6,297 nucleotides of DNA, taken from an uncultured Bacteroidales bacterium (lineage in GTDB: Bacteria > Bacteroidota > Bacteroidia > Bacteroidales > UBA932). A model generated the notes under the pieces. The model made no database searches, had not been told where the DNA came from, and saw only the letters and a program-made list of their open reading frames with translations. A program made the position numbers and the translations under genes. Positions 1-6,297 of this stretch are shown here, piece by piece. The stretch covers positions 1 through 6,297 of the forward strand of contig CABTXO010000106.1 in NCBI GenBank assembly GCA_902488725.1, read 5' to 3'. Numbering within the stretch: the stretch's first letter is position 1; each line of letters starts with the position of its first letter.

Positions 1-868
<868 letters not shown>

Positions 869-887
869 TGAATCCCGCCCCGCTTGA

Positions 888-921
888 CCCCCGCGCCGCT
901 CGCGCGGCGCAAGGACGGGGG
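888..921 (-). other. strong bulged hairpin just upstream of mature 23S
   Basis: On the minus strand GCGCCGC (910-904), a GCGA tetraloop and GCGGCGC (899-893) form a perfect 7-bp GC stem with a GNRA loop. Five C (921-917) and five G (892-888) extend it across a 6-nt one-sided bulge. It lies about 20 nt before the 23S 5' end. It may help present the precursor to an RNase III-type enzyme or insulate the mature rRNA fold; the function is inferred. Confidence 0.5.
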
Positions 922-960
922 CGGATTCGGCCTCGTGATGAAATCGCAGTCCCTTTCGTC

Positions 961-990
961 GCCGCGCAGGGCGCTCCCGCGCCGCACGGC
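961..990 (-). other. GC-rich hairpin in the 23S leader, GGGA loop
   Basis: On the minus strand GGCGC, a GGGA loop and GCGCC form a 5-bp core stem. Outer GCCG and CGGC add a second stem across an internal loop. GGGA fits the stable GNRA tetraloop class. It is not followed by a U-run, so a processing or folding role in the rRNA precursor is more likely than termination. Confidence 0.45.
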
Positions 991-1046
991 AAAAAGACTG
1001 ATCTCGTTGTTGATTTCTCTTTTACCTCGTTGTAATCTCTCAGTAT

Positions 1047-1057
1047 TGTCAATGATC
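1047..1057 (-). promoter_or_regulatory. boxA-like antitermination motif
   Basis: The minus strand reads GATCATTGACA about 20 bases into the predicted transcript. It resembles, from memory, the TTCTTTGACA or TTCATTGACA boxA-like motif common in Bacteroidota rRNA leaders and 16S-23S spacers. NusB/NusE-type complexes bind boxA to prevent early termination of rRNA transcription. The match is short and the assignment rests on resemblance and position. Confidence 0.4.
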
Positions 1058-1060
1058 TTT

Positions 1061-1079
1061 TCCCTTTTTGCGAAAGGGA
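1061..1079 (-). other. promoter-proximal hairpin in the 23S leader
   Basis: On the minus strand TCCCTTT (1079-1073), a CGCAA loop and AAAGGGA (1067-1061) form a perfect 7-bp stem with a 5-nt loop. It sits at or just after the expected transcription start, so it may form the very 5' end of the transcript. The left arm can alternatively pair with a second copy of the right arm 112 nt downstream (see findings). No U-run follows, so it is not a typical terminator. Confidence 0.5.
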
Positions 1080-1082
1080 CTG

Positions 1083-1113
1083 CAAAGATACACACTTTTT
1101 CGGAACTGGCAAA
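1083..1113 (-). promoter_or_regulatory. Bacteroidetes-type promoter driving 23S
   Basis: On the minus strand TTTG (1113-1110) is followed after exactly 19 bases by TATCTTTG (1090-1083). This is a full match to the Bacteroidetes primary-sigma consensus, TTTG then 19-21 bases then TAnnTTTG. Transcription should start near 1076. The only gene downstream on this strand is 23S. That it is active is inferred from the match and from its position. Confidence 0.78.
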
Positions 1114-1140
1114 TCTTTTTTGATTTATTTTTTCAAAAAC
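1114..1140 (-). promoter_or_regulatory. AT-rich UP-like element upstream of the 23S promoter
   Basis: Immediately upstream of the TTTG element, the minus strand is almost wholly A and T with runs of five and six A. A-tracts here are typical of strong rRNA promoters, where they bind the RNA polymerase alpha subunit. The same stretch contains an inverted repeat, TTTTTGA (1117-1123) and TCAAAAA (1133-1139), separated by 9 bases. That could be an operator or simply a by-product of the A/T tracts. The role is inferred from composition and position. Confidence 0.45.
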
Positions 1141-1160
1141 CCGCGAAATGACATTTTTAT

Positions 1161-1168
1161 TATATTTG
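1161..1168 (+). promoter_or_regulatory. -7 promoter element (TATATTTG) for the transporter gene
   Basis: TATATTTG fits the Bacteroidetes TAnnTTTG -7 element. Transcription would start near 1175 and give a leader of only about 17 bases before the ATG at 1192. No clear TTTG lies 19-21 bases upstream, so it may be weaker or activator-dependent. It is back to back with the 23S promoter, with about 70 bases between the two -7 elements. Confidence 0.5.
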
Positions 1169-1191
1169 TAGAAGATAACTGCATCAAATCC

Positions 1192-3165
1192 ATGGAAGAA
1201 AAGAAAAACGCATTGCCGGAGAATGCGCACCGGGAGCTCAAACCGGGCGAATCGTACAAGCCGCTGCTGGACGCAGGACGGAAGTGGACGGAGATCACGC
1301 CCTATTCCGTGACGGTCGGGCTCGTGATGGTCATTCTGTTCTCCGCCGCGGCGGCCTACCTGGGTCTGCGCGTGGGACAGGTGTTCGAGGCGGCCATCCC
1401 GATCGCCATCATCGCAGTCGGACTGAGCAGTGCGCTCGGGAAGAAGGAGGGTCTGGGACAGAACGTCATCATCCAGTCCATCGGAGGCTGTTCGGGTGCT
1501 GTGGTGGCCGGGGCGATCTTCACCCTGCCCGCAATTTATATATTAGGTGTGGAAGTGAACTTCATGCAGATGTTCCTGTCCTCCCTGCTGGGCGGCGTGC
1601 TGGGCATTCTGTTCCTGATTCCGTTCCGGAAATATTTCGTGAAGGAGATGCACGGGAAGTATCCGTTCCCGGAGGCCACCGCCACGACACAGATCCTGGT
1701 GAGCGGGGAAGGCGGCAAAGGGGCCGGGACCCTGCTCGTCAGCGGTCTGATCGGCGGCCTGTACGACTTCACCGTCAGCACCTTCGGACTCTGGGCGGAC
1801 ACGGTCAGGACGACCGTGCTGGGCGTAGGTCAGACCCTCGCGGACAAGGCGAAGGTGCTGCTGAAGGTCAACACAGGCGCGGCAGTGCTGGGGCTGGGCT
1901 ACATCATCGGACTGAAATATGCCTTCATCATCTGCTGCGGCAGCCTGCTCGTGTGGCTCGTGATCATTCCGCTCATGAACCTGCTCTGGGGCGGCCAGGT
2001 GATCGACTTGATGAACACTGGGGTTGCGATGACCATCGGGGAGATGAGTCCTGAACAAATATTCAAAGACTACGCGCGCCACATCGGCATCGGCGGCATC
2101 GCGACGGCGGGAATCATCGGAATCATCAAATCCTTCGGCGTGATCAAGTCGGCGGTGGGACTGGCGGTCGGTGAATTCCGGAAAGGAACCGCGGCCCCGC
2201 AGGCTTCCGAACGCACCCAGGAAGACCTGCCGATGAAGACCATCGTGTTCGGCATCGTGTTCGCGCTGCTGGCCGTGTTCGCCTTCTTCGCCTTCGGCGG
2301 GGTGGTGGACAATGTCTGGCAGGCCTTGGTCGGCTTGCTCATCGTGGCAATCGTTTCCTTCCTGTTCACGACGGTCGCGGCGAACGCGATCGCGATCGTG
2401 GGGACCAACCCGGTCAGCGGCATGACGCTCATGACCTTGATCATCGCCGCCCTGATACTGGTGGCGGTGGGCCTGAAGGGCAATGCGGGCATGGCGGCCG
2501 CGCTGATCATCGGCGGGGTGGTCTGCACCGCGCTTTCGGTGGCGGGTTCGTTCATCACGGACCTGAAAATCGGTTACTGGATCGGGTCGACGCCGAAGAA
2601 GCAGGAGACCTGGAAGTTTCTGGGCGTGGCTGTGGCGGCTGCAACGGTGTGCGGGGTCATGCTGGTGCTGAACAAGACCTACGGCTTCGTGGGGGATCAG
2701 GCACTGGTGGCGCCGCAGGCCAATGCGATGGCGGCGGTGATCCGCCCGATGATGAACGGGGGCGGGGCTCCCTGGCTTCTGTACGGCATCGGTGCCGTGC
2801 TGGCGATCGTGCTGACCCTGCTGAAGGTGCCTGCGCTGGCGTTCGCGCTGGGGATGTTCATTCCCATCGACCTGAACCTGCCCCTGCTGATCGGCGGGGC
2901 GGTGTCCTGGTTCGTGAGCACCCGTTCGAAGGACAAAGCGGTGAACGAGGCGCGCCTGAACAAGGGGACGCTGATCGCGTCGGGCTTCATCGCCGGCGGA
3001 GCGTTGATGGGCGTGGTGAGCGCCCTGCTGAAGTTCGGCAAGGTGGACTGGTTCCTCTCCGGCTGGAACGCCCGCTTCGGCGAACCCCTCGCCCTACTCC
3101 CCTACCTCTGCCTCTTGACATTCATGATTATTTCGACACTGCGCTCCAAGGAGACACGACCTTGA
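1192..3165 (+). CDS. OPT family oligopeptide transporter
   Basis: This is a 657-residue polytopic inner-membrane protein of the OPT superfamily, proton-coupled importers of short peptides (some members carry metal chelates). The visible signature is GTNPVSGMT near residues 404-412, the NPxSG-type motif of the family. Also typical are the N-terminal TPYSVTVGLVMVILFSAAAAYLGL segment (about 36-59, first membrane helix) and KYPFPEATA near 156-164. Hydrophobic segments run through the chain, including about 40-58, 66-82, 103-120, 127-145, 229-262, 350-371, 376-394, 412-428, 433-453, 474-493, 528-544, 592-613 and 633-650. A charged loop lies near 329-348. I chose the ATG at 1192 over an in-frame ATG at 1120, because the longer start would precede the promoter element at 1161-1168 and would add a lysine/isoleucine-rich tail with no family counterpart. 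No Shine-Dalgarno is present, as is usual in the phylum. It is probably the first gene of a unit with the KilA-N gene and pepT. Peptide specificity is not readable from the sequence. Confidence 0.95.
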   Translation: MEEKKNALPENAHRELKPGESYKPLLDAGRKWTEITPYSVTVGLVMVILFSAAAAYLGLRVGQVFEAAIPIAIIAVGLSSALGKKEGLGQNVIIQSIGGCSGAVVAGAIFTLPAIYILGVEVNFMQMFLSSLLGGVLGILFLIPFRKYFVKEMHGKYPFPEATATTQILVSGEGGKGAGTLLVSGLIGGLYDFTVSTFGLWADTVRTTVLGVGQTLADKAKVLLKVNTGAAVLGLGYIIGLKYAFIICCGSLLVWLVIIPLMNLLWGGQVIDLMNTGVAMTIGEMSPEQIFKDYARHIGIGGIATAGIIGIIKSFGVIKSAVGLAVGEFRKGTAAPQASERTQEDLPMKTIVFGIVFALLAVFAFFAFGGVVDNVWQALVGLLIVAIVSFLFTTVAANAIAIVGTNPVSGMTLMTLIIAALILVAVGLKGNAGMAAALIIGGVVCTALSVAGSFITDLKIGYWIGSTPKKQETWKFLGVAVAAATVCGVMLVLNKTYGFVGDQALVAPQANAMAAVIRPMMNGGGAPWLLYGIGAVLAIVLTLLKVPALAFALGMFIPIDLNLPLLIGGAVSWFVSTRSKDKAVNEARLNKGTLIASGFIAGGALMGVVSALLKFGKVDWFLSGWNARFGEPLALLPYLCLLTFMIISTLRSKETRP

Positions 3166-3201
3166 TATCCTGCCATCATTATTCATAAACACTAAACTTA
3201 C

Positions 3202-4008
3202 ATGAAAAAAACAGTTGTACGCGAAACAGAATTCGCCTATTTTTCGCTGGATGAAGAAGATTTCATCTCGCTGACTGATCTTGCCAAATACAAGTCAGAC
3301 GAACCGAATTCGGTCATTGCCAATTGGATACGGAATCGGAATTCGATTGAGTATCTCGGTTTGTGGGAGACCTTGCACAACACAGATTTCAAACCCCTCG
3401 AATTCGAGGGGTTTCGGAAACAGGCGGGTCTCAACGCATTTACCCTGTCACCTAAAAAATGGATTGAAACGACAAACGCGCGAGGACTCATCGTCAAATC
3501 CGGAAGGTACGGAGGCACTTTTGCCCACCGGGACATCGCATTCCATTTTGCAGAATGGATCTCTGTCGAGTTCGGCCTCTATGTCGCGATGGAATTTCAA
3601 CGTCTGAAGCAAGCAGAACATGTGCAGCTTGGTTGGACGGTAAAAAGGGAATTGTCGAAACTGAACTACCATATTCACACGGATGCGATCAAAGAGCATT
3701 TGATTCCCGGTGAATTGACACCGGCTCAGATATCAATTGTTTACGCAGACGAAGCAGATGTGTTGAATGTTGCGATATTCGGAATGACTGCGCGGCAATG
3801 GCGAGAAGAGAATCCTGAAGAAAAAGGGAATATCCGGGATCATGCCAGTATCAACCAGTTGATTTGCCTCTCGAATTTGGAGAGCTTGAATGCGGTTTTT
3901 ATCCGGAAAGGCATGAAACAGGCGGAGCGTTTGAAAGAATTGAACAGAATCGCAATCCACCAGATGGGCATCCTGGAGCGGACGAATCATGGAAATTTAC
4001 TAAAATAA
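3202..4008 (+). CDS. KilA-N domain-containing protein
   Basis: This 268-residue soluble protein has an N-terminal KilA-N domain, a DNA-binding fold shared by phage and large DNA-virus proteins. It covers about residues 1-135. The diagnostic stretch is KSGRYGGTFAHRDIAFHFAEWIS (about 99-121), followed by EFQRLK (131-136). The C-terminal half (about 145-268) is probably helical. It has motifs such as ADEADVLNVAIFGMTARQW (182-200) and SNLESLNAVFIRKG (224-237) that I recall in stand-alone Bacteroidota KilA-N proteins; no catalytic function is known to me. It starts 36 bases after the transporter stop and ends 12 bases before pepT, with no promoter match or terminator on either side, so it is probably co-transcribed. 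It is clearly more AT-rich than its neighbours: one 60-base block (3841-3900) is 43% GC, against 68% in a pepT block (4441-4500). That suggests acquisition from a phage or other mobile source. A 24-bp palindrome lies within the gene. Its targets and role are unknown. Confidence 0.92.
   Translation: MKKTVVRETEFAYFSLDEEDFISLTDLAKYKSDEPNSVIANWIRNRNSIEYLGLWETLHNTDFKPLEFEGFRKQAGLNAFTLSPKKWIETTNARGLIVKSGRYGGTFAHRDIAFHFAEWISVEFGLYVAMEFQRLKQAEHVQLGWTVKRELSKLNYHIHTDAIKEHLIPGELTPAQISIVYADEADVLNVAIFGMTARQWREENPEEKGNIRDHASINQLICLSNLESLNAVFIRKGMKQAERLKELNRIAIHQMGILERTNHGNLLK
3391..3414. repeat. perfect 24-bp palindrome inside the KilA-N gene
   Basis: The half-site AAACCCCTCGAA is followed directly by its exact reverse complement, with no spacer and with GAATTC at the centre. 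It encodes the KPLEFEGF part of the KilA-N domain. In RNA it could form a 10-bp stem with an AATT loop. A smaller perfect palindrome, ACCGAATTCGGT, lies upstream at 3303-3314. Whether either is functional is unknown. Confidence 0.9.
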
Positions 4009-4020
4009 CTTATTATCGTT

Positions 4021-5250
4021 ATGGAAAAAATACTCGATAGATTTCTGCGGTACGTCGCCATCGACACGCAGTCCAATGAAGAATCCGAAAGCCAGCCCAG
4101 CACGGCGAAACAGTTGGAACTGCTGGAATTGCTCCGCGACGAACTTCGCGCCCTCGGCGTGGAGGCCGAGCTTGATGAATATGGCTACGTGATGGGGCGT
4201 ATTCCTTCCAATCTGCCTGCAGGGGCGGGGAAGGTACCCGCCGTCGGCTTCATCGCCCACGTGGACACGGCTCCCGACGCTTCCGGCGCCGGTATCAAGC
4301 CCCAGATCATTTCCGAATATGACGGCGGCGACATTCCCCTGAAGGGTGTCGCAGGCCTTGCGCTGAAACCGTCCGAATTCCCGGAACTGCTGCACTACGT
4401 GGGCCAGACCCTCGTCACGACCGACGGCACGACCCTGCTGGGGGCGGACGACAAGGCCGGCGTGGCCGAGATCATGGACGCGGTCCAGTACGTGATGACG
4501 CATCCGGAGTTCCGGCACGGCGAGCTGCGCATCGGCTTCACGCCCGACGAGGAGATCGGCCGGGGCGTGGTGAAGTTCGACGTGGCCCGTTTCGGGGCGG
4601 ACTACGCCTACACGATGGACGGCGGGGAACTGGGCGAGCTGGAATACGAGAACTTCAACGCCGCCTCCGCACGGATTCATATTCAGGGAAGAAACGTGCA
4701 CCCGGGCTACGCGAAGGGGAAGATGAAGAATGCCATCCTCATCGCGGAGGAGTTCAACGCCCTGCTGCCGGTCGAGCAGCGGCCGGAGCACACCGAGGGC
4801 TACGAGGGCTTCTACCACATAATCGGTTTCAACGGGTCGGTCGAGCAGGCGGACTTCCGCTACATCGTGCGCGACCATGACCGGGAGAAGTTCGAGCGGC
4901 GGAAGGACTTTCTGCGCACCTGCGTGAAGTTCATCAACCGGAAATATGGCGCCGGCACCTGTTCGGCCAGGATCCAGGACCAGTACTACAACATGCGGGA
5001 GCAGGTGGAGCCGCACCGCATCGTGGTCGAGGTGGCGACCCAGGCCATCGAGATGGCCGGGGTGAAACCCAAGGTGCAGCCCATCCGCGGCGGCACCGAC
5101 GGGGCGAACCTCAGCTTCAAGGGTCTCCCCTGCCCGAACATCTTCGCCGGCGGCCTGAATTTCCACGGCAAGATGGAGTTCGTGCCCGTCCAAAGCATGG
5201 AAAAGGCCGCTGAAGTCATCTTGAACATCATCGGCCTCTTCGCAAAATAA
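4021..5250 (+). CDS. pepT: peptidase T (tripeptide aminopeptidase)
   Basis: This is a 409-residue cytoplasmic zinc peptidase of family M20B that removes the N-terminal residue from tripeptides. It aligns end to end with E. coli PepT (about 408 residues). All expected active-site elements are visible. HVDTAPD holds metal ligand His80 and Asp82. GADDKAG holds the bridging Asp143. DEEIG holds the general base Glu177 and metal ligand Glu178. TMDGG holds Asp200, and FHGKMEF holds His382. The lid/dimerisation domain carries NVHPG (His227) and the family blocks TEGYEGFYH (258-266) and PIRGGTDGA (354-362). The ATG at 4021 gives the family N-terminus (MEKILDRFLRYV against E. coli MDKLLERFLNYV), which fixes the start. 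It begins 12 bases after the KilA-N stop without a Shine-Dalgarno. With the OPT transporter upstream it would process imported peptides. GC is high throughout, and it ends convergently with kbl. Confidence 0.97.
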   Translation: MEKILDRFLRYVAIDTQSNEESESQPSTAKQLELLELLRDELRALGVEAELDEYGYVMGRIPSNLPAGAGKVPAVGFIAHVDTAPDASGAGIKPQIISEYDGGDIPLKGVAGLALKPSEFPELLHYVGQTLVTTDGTTLLGADDKAGVAEIMDAVQYVMTHPEFRHGELRIGFTPDEEIGRGVVKFDVARFGADYAYTMDGGELGELEYENFNAASARIHIQGRNVHPGYAKGKMKNAILIAEEFNALLPVEQRPEHTEGYEGFYHIIGFNGSVEQADFRYIVRDHDREKFERRKDFLRTCVKFINRKYGAGTCSARIQDQYYNMREQVEPHRIVVEVATQAIEMAGVKPKVQPIRGGTDGANLSFKGLPCPNIFAGGLNFHGKMEFVPVQSMEKAAEVILNIIGLFAK

Positions 5251-5269
5251 TCTTTATTTCCGCACGAAA

Positions 5270-6297
5270 TTATTTGATCACGCCGAGCTGCCTTCCGACT
5301 TTGACGAAGGCGGCGATGGCGCGGTCGAGGTGCTCCTGTTTGTGGGCGGCGCTGAGCTGGACCCGGATGCGGGCCTGGCCCTTCGGCACCACCGGATAGA
5401 AGAAGCCGGTCACGAAGATGCCTTCCTTGGCGATCTCGGCGGAGAACTTCTGTGCGAGCGGGGCGTCGTAGAGCATGACGGCCACGATGGCGCTCTGCGT
5501 GGGCTTGATGTCGAAGCCGGCGGCGAGCATCTTGTCGCGGAAATAACGCACGTTCTCCTGCTGACGGTCGTGCAGTTCGTTGCTCTCTTTCAGCATCTTG
5601 AACATCTCGATGCCGGCCGCCACGATCATGGGCGGCAGGGAATTCGAGAACAGGTACGGACGGGAACGCTGGCGGAGCATGTCGATGATCTCCTTGCGGC
5701 CCGTGGTGAAGCCGCCGACGGTGCCGCCGAAGGCCTTGCCGAGGGTACCTGTGAAGATGTCGATGCGGCCGTAGCAGCCGAACTGCTCGGCGACGCCGTG
5801 ACCCGTCTTGCCGACCACGCCCGCGGAGTGGCTCTCGTCGACCATTACAAGCGCGTCATATTTCTCGGCCAGGTCGCAGATCTTGTCCATCGGGGCGACG
5901 TTGCCGTCCATCGAGAAGACTCCGTCCGTGCAGATGATGCGGTGGCGCTGAGCCTGCGCTTCCTGCAGACAGCGCTCCAGGTCGGCCATGTCGGCGTTGG
6001 CATAGCGGTAGCGGACCGCCTTGCACAGGCGCACGCCGTCGATGATGGAGGCATGGTTCAGGGAGTCGGAGATGATGGCGTCGTCCGCCGTGAACAGGGG
6101 TTCGAACACGCCGCCGTTCGCATCGAAGCAGGAGGCGTAGAGAATCGTGTCCTCGGTGCGGAAGAAGTCGGAGACGGCGGCTTCCAGCTGCTTGTGGAGG
6201 TCCTGGGTGCCGCAGATGAAGCGGACGGAGGACATGCCGAAGCCCCGGTCATCCATGGCTTTCTTCGCAGCTTCGATGAGGCGGGGCGAATTGGCGA
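5270..6297 (-). CDS. kbl: glycine C-acetyltransferase (2-amino-3-ketobutyrate CoA ligase), N-terminus cut by window edge
   Basis: This is a PLP-dependent alpha-oxoamine synthase. It converts 2-amino-3-ketobutyrate and CoA to glycine and acetyl-CoA, the second step of threonine degradation through threonine dehydrogenase. About 341 residues are visible, of about 398 in E. coli Kbl; roughly the first 55 lie beyond the right edge. The reading frame continues upstream of the ATG at 6254-6256 (ANSPRLIEAAKKAM, matching the E. coli ANHPDLIAAAKAGM region), so that ATG is internal. Family marks, in order, are FGMSSVRFICGTQ, YASCFDANGG, LNHASIIDGVRLCKA, TDGVFSMDG, MVDESHS (PLP-contacting Asp and His), TGTLGKAFGG (the PLP Schiff-base lysine), RSRPYLFSNS and GFFYPVVPKGQARIR. 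The SCFDANGG and RSRPYLFSNS blocks favour Kbl over 8-amino-7-oxononanoate synthase or 5-aminolevulinate synthase. Its stop codon is 19 bases from that of pepT, in convergent orientation. A threonine dehydrogenase partner may lie outside the window. Confidence 0.95.
   Translation of the reverse strand, partial: ANSPRLIEAAKKAMDDRGFGMSSVRFICGTQDLHKQLEAAVSDFFRTEDTILYASCFDANGGVFEPLFTADDAIISDSLNHASIIDGVRLCKAVRYRYANADMADLERCLQEAQAQRHRIICTDGVFSMDGNVAPMDKICDLAEKYDALVMVDESHSAGVVGKTGHGVAEQFGCYGRIDIFTGTLGKAFGGTVGGFTTGRKEIIDMLRQRSRPYLFSNSLPPMIVAAGIEMFKMLKESNELHDRQQENVRYFRDKMLAAGFDIKPTQSAIVAVMLYDAPLAQKFSAEIAKEGIFVTGFFYPVVPKGQARIRVQLSAAHKQEHLDRAIAAFVKVGRQLGVIK

Larger units (their letters stand above)
869..1077 (-). 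other. 5' leader of the 23S transcript, about 200 nt
   Basis: This lies between the predicted transcription start (about 1076) and the 5' end of 23S. I found no tRNA in it: there is no GTTCGA T-loop and no cloverleaf. There is no 16S 3' end and no anti-Shine-Dalgarno tail. It holds a promoter-proximal hairpin, a boxA-like motif and two strong GC hairpins, listed separately. The promoter-proximal half (about 1000-1077) is AT-rich and the 23S-proximal half is very GC-rich. The long frames that cross it have no coding character. The leader probably carries antitermination and processing signals, which is inferred from position. Confidence 0.7.

Noticed and set aside
869..1060. tRNA gene between the promoter and 23S
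   Set aside because: I looked for T-loop (GTTCGA), anticodon-arm and acceptor pairing on the minus strand and found none. The GC hairpins there do not form a cloverleaf.
1543..2558. Minus-strand frames inside the transporter gene
   Set aside because: They are shadows of the GC-rich transporter coding sequence, with no recognisable domains and no promoter.
3191..4030. Similar AT-rich segments before the KilA-N and pepT starts (ACTAAA, CTTA, then ATG plus an A-run) as possible insertion duplications
   Set aside because: The shared pieces are short and differently spaced, and AT-rich leaders before Bacteroidota genes are common. They do not form a convincing target-site duplication.
4000..5193. 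Minus-strand open frame of 397 codons opposite pepT
   Set aside because: It is exactly antisense to an intact pepT with all catalytic motifs. The translation is rich in His, Asp, Val and Leu, as expected from reading GC-rich codons backwards. It is a shadow frame.
5251..5270. Possible bidirectional terminator between pepT and kbl
   Set aside because: ATTTC and GAAAT form only a 5-bp, AT-rich stem with a 5-nt loop and no clear U-run on either strand. It is too weak to call.

Overview
The window suggests a member of the Bacteroidota (Bacteroidales-like) with a GC-rich genome. Three things point there. The promoters match the Bacteroidetes primary-sigma consensus (TTTG, 19-base spacer, TAnnTTTG). 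None of the three protein starts that can be placed has a Shine-Dalgarno sequence. The stand-alone KilA-N protein is of a type familiar from gut Bacteroidota. The genus cannot be fixed from this sequence.

Layout. Bases 1 to about 868 are the 5' part of a 23S rRNA gene on the minus strand; the rest of the gene lies beyond the left edge. Bases about 869-1191 form a divergent control region. A strong minus-strand promoter (1083-1113) with an A-tract upstream of it and a structured leader of about 200 nt feed the 23S gene. A plus-strand promoter element (1161-1168) serves the next gene. There is no 16S rRNA and no tRNA between this promoter and the 23S gene, so the 23S appears to be its own transcription unit.

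On the plus strand three closely spaced genes follow: an OPT-family oligopeptide transporter (1192-3165), a KilA-N domain protein (3202-4008) and the tripeptidase PepT (4021-5250). The transporter and PepT make a logical pair, one importing short peptides and the other cutting tripeptides in the cytoplasm. The KilA-N gene between them is clearly more AT-rich and unrelated in function, and looks acquired. It contains a perfect 24-bp palindrome.

Converging from the right edge is glycine C-acetyltransferase (kbl), lacking its N-terminus at the window boundary. It splits 2-amino-3-ketobutyrate from threonine breakdown into glycine and acetyl-CoA. Peptide uptake, peptide hydrolysis and amino-acid catabolism thus share a theme.

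Most worth following up are the 23S gene that seems unlinked from 16S, the competing inverted repeats in its leader, and the KilA-N gene with its internal palindrome.
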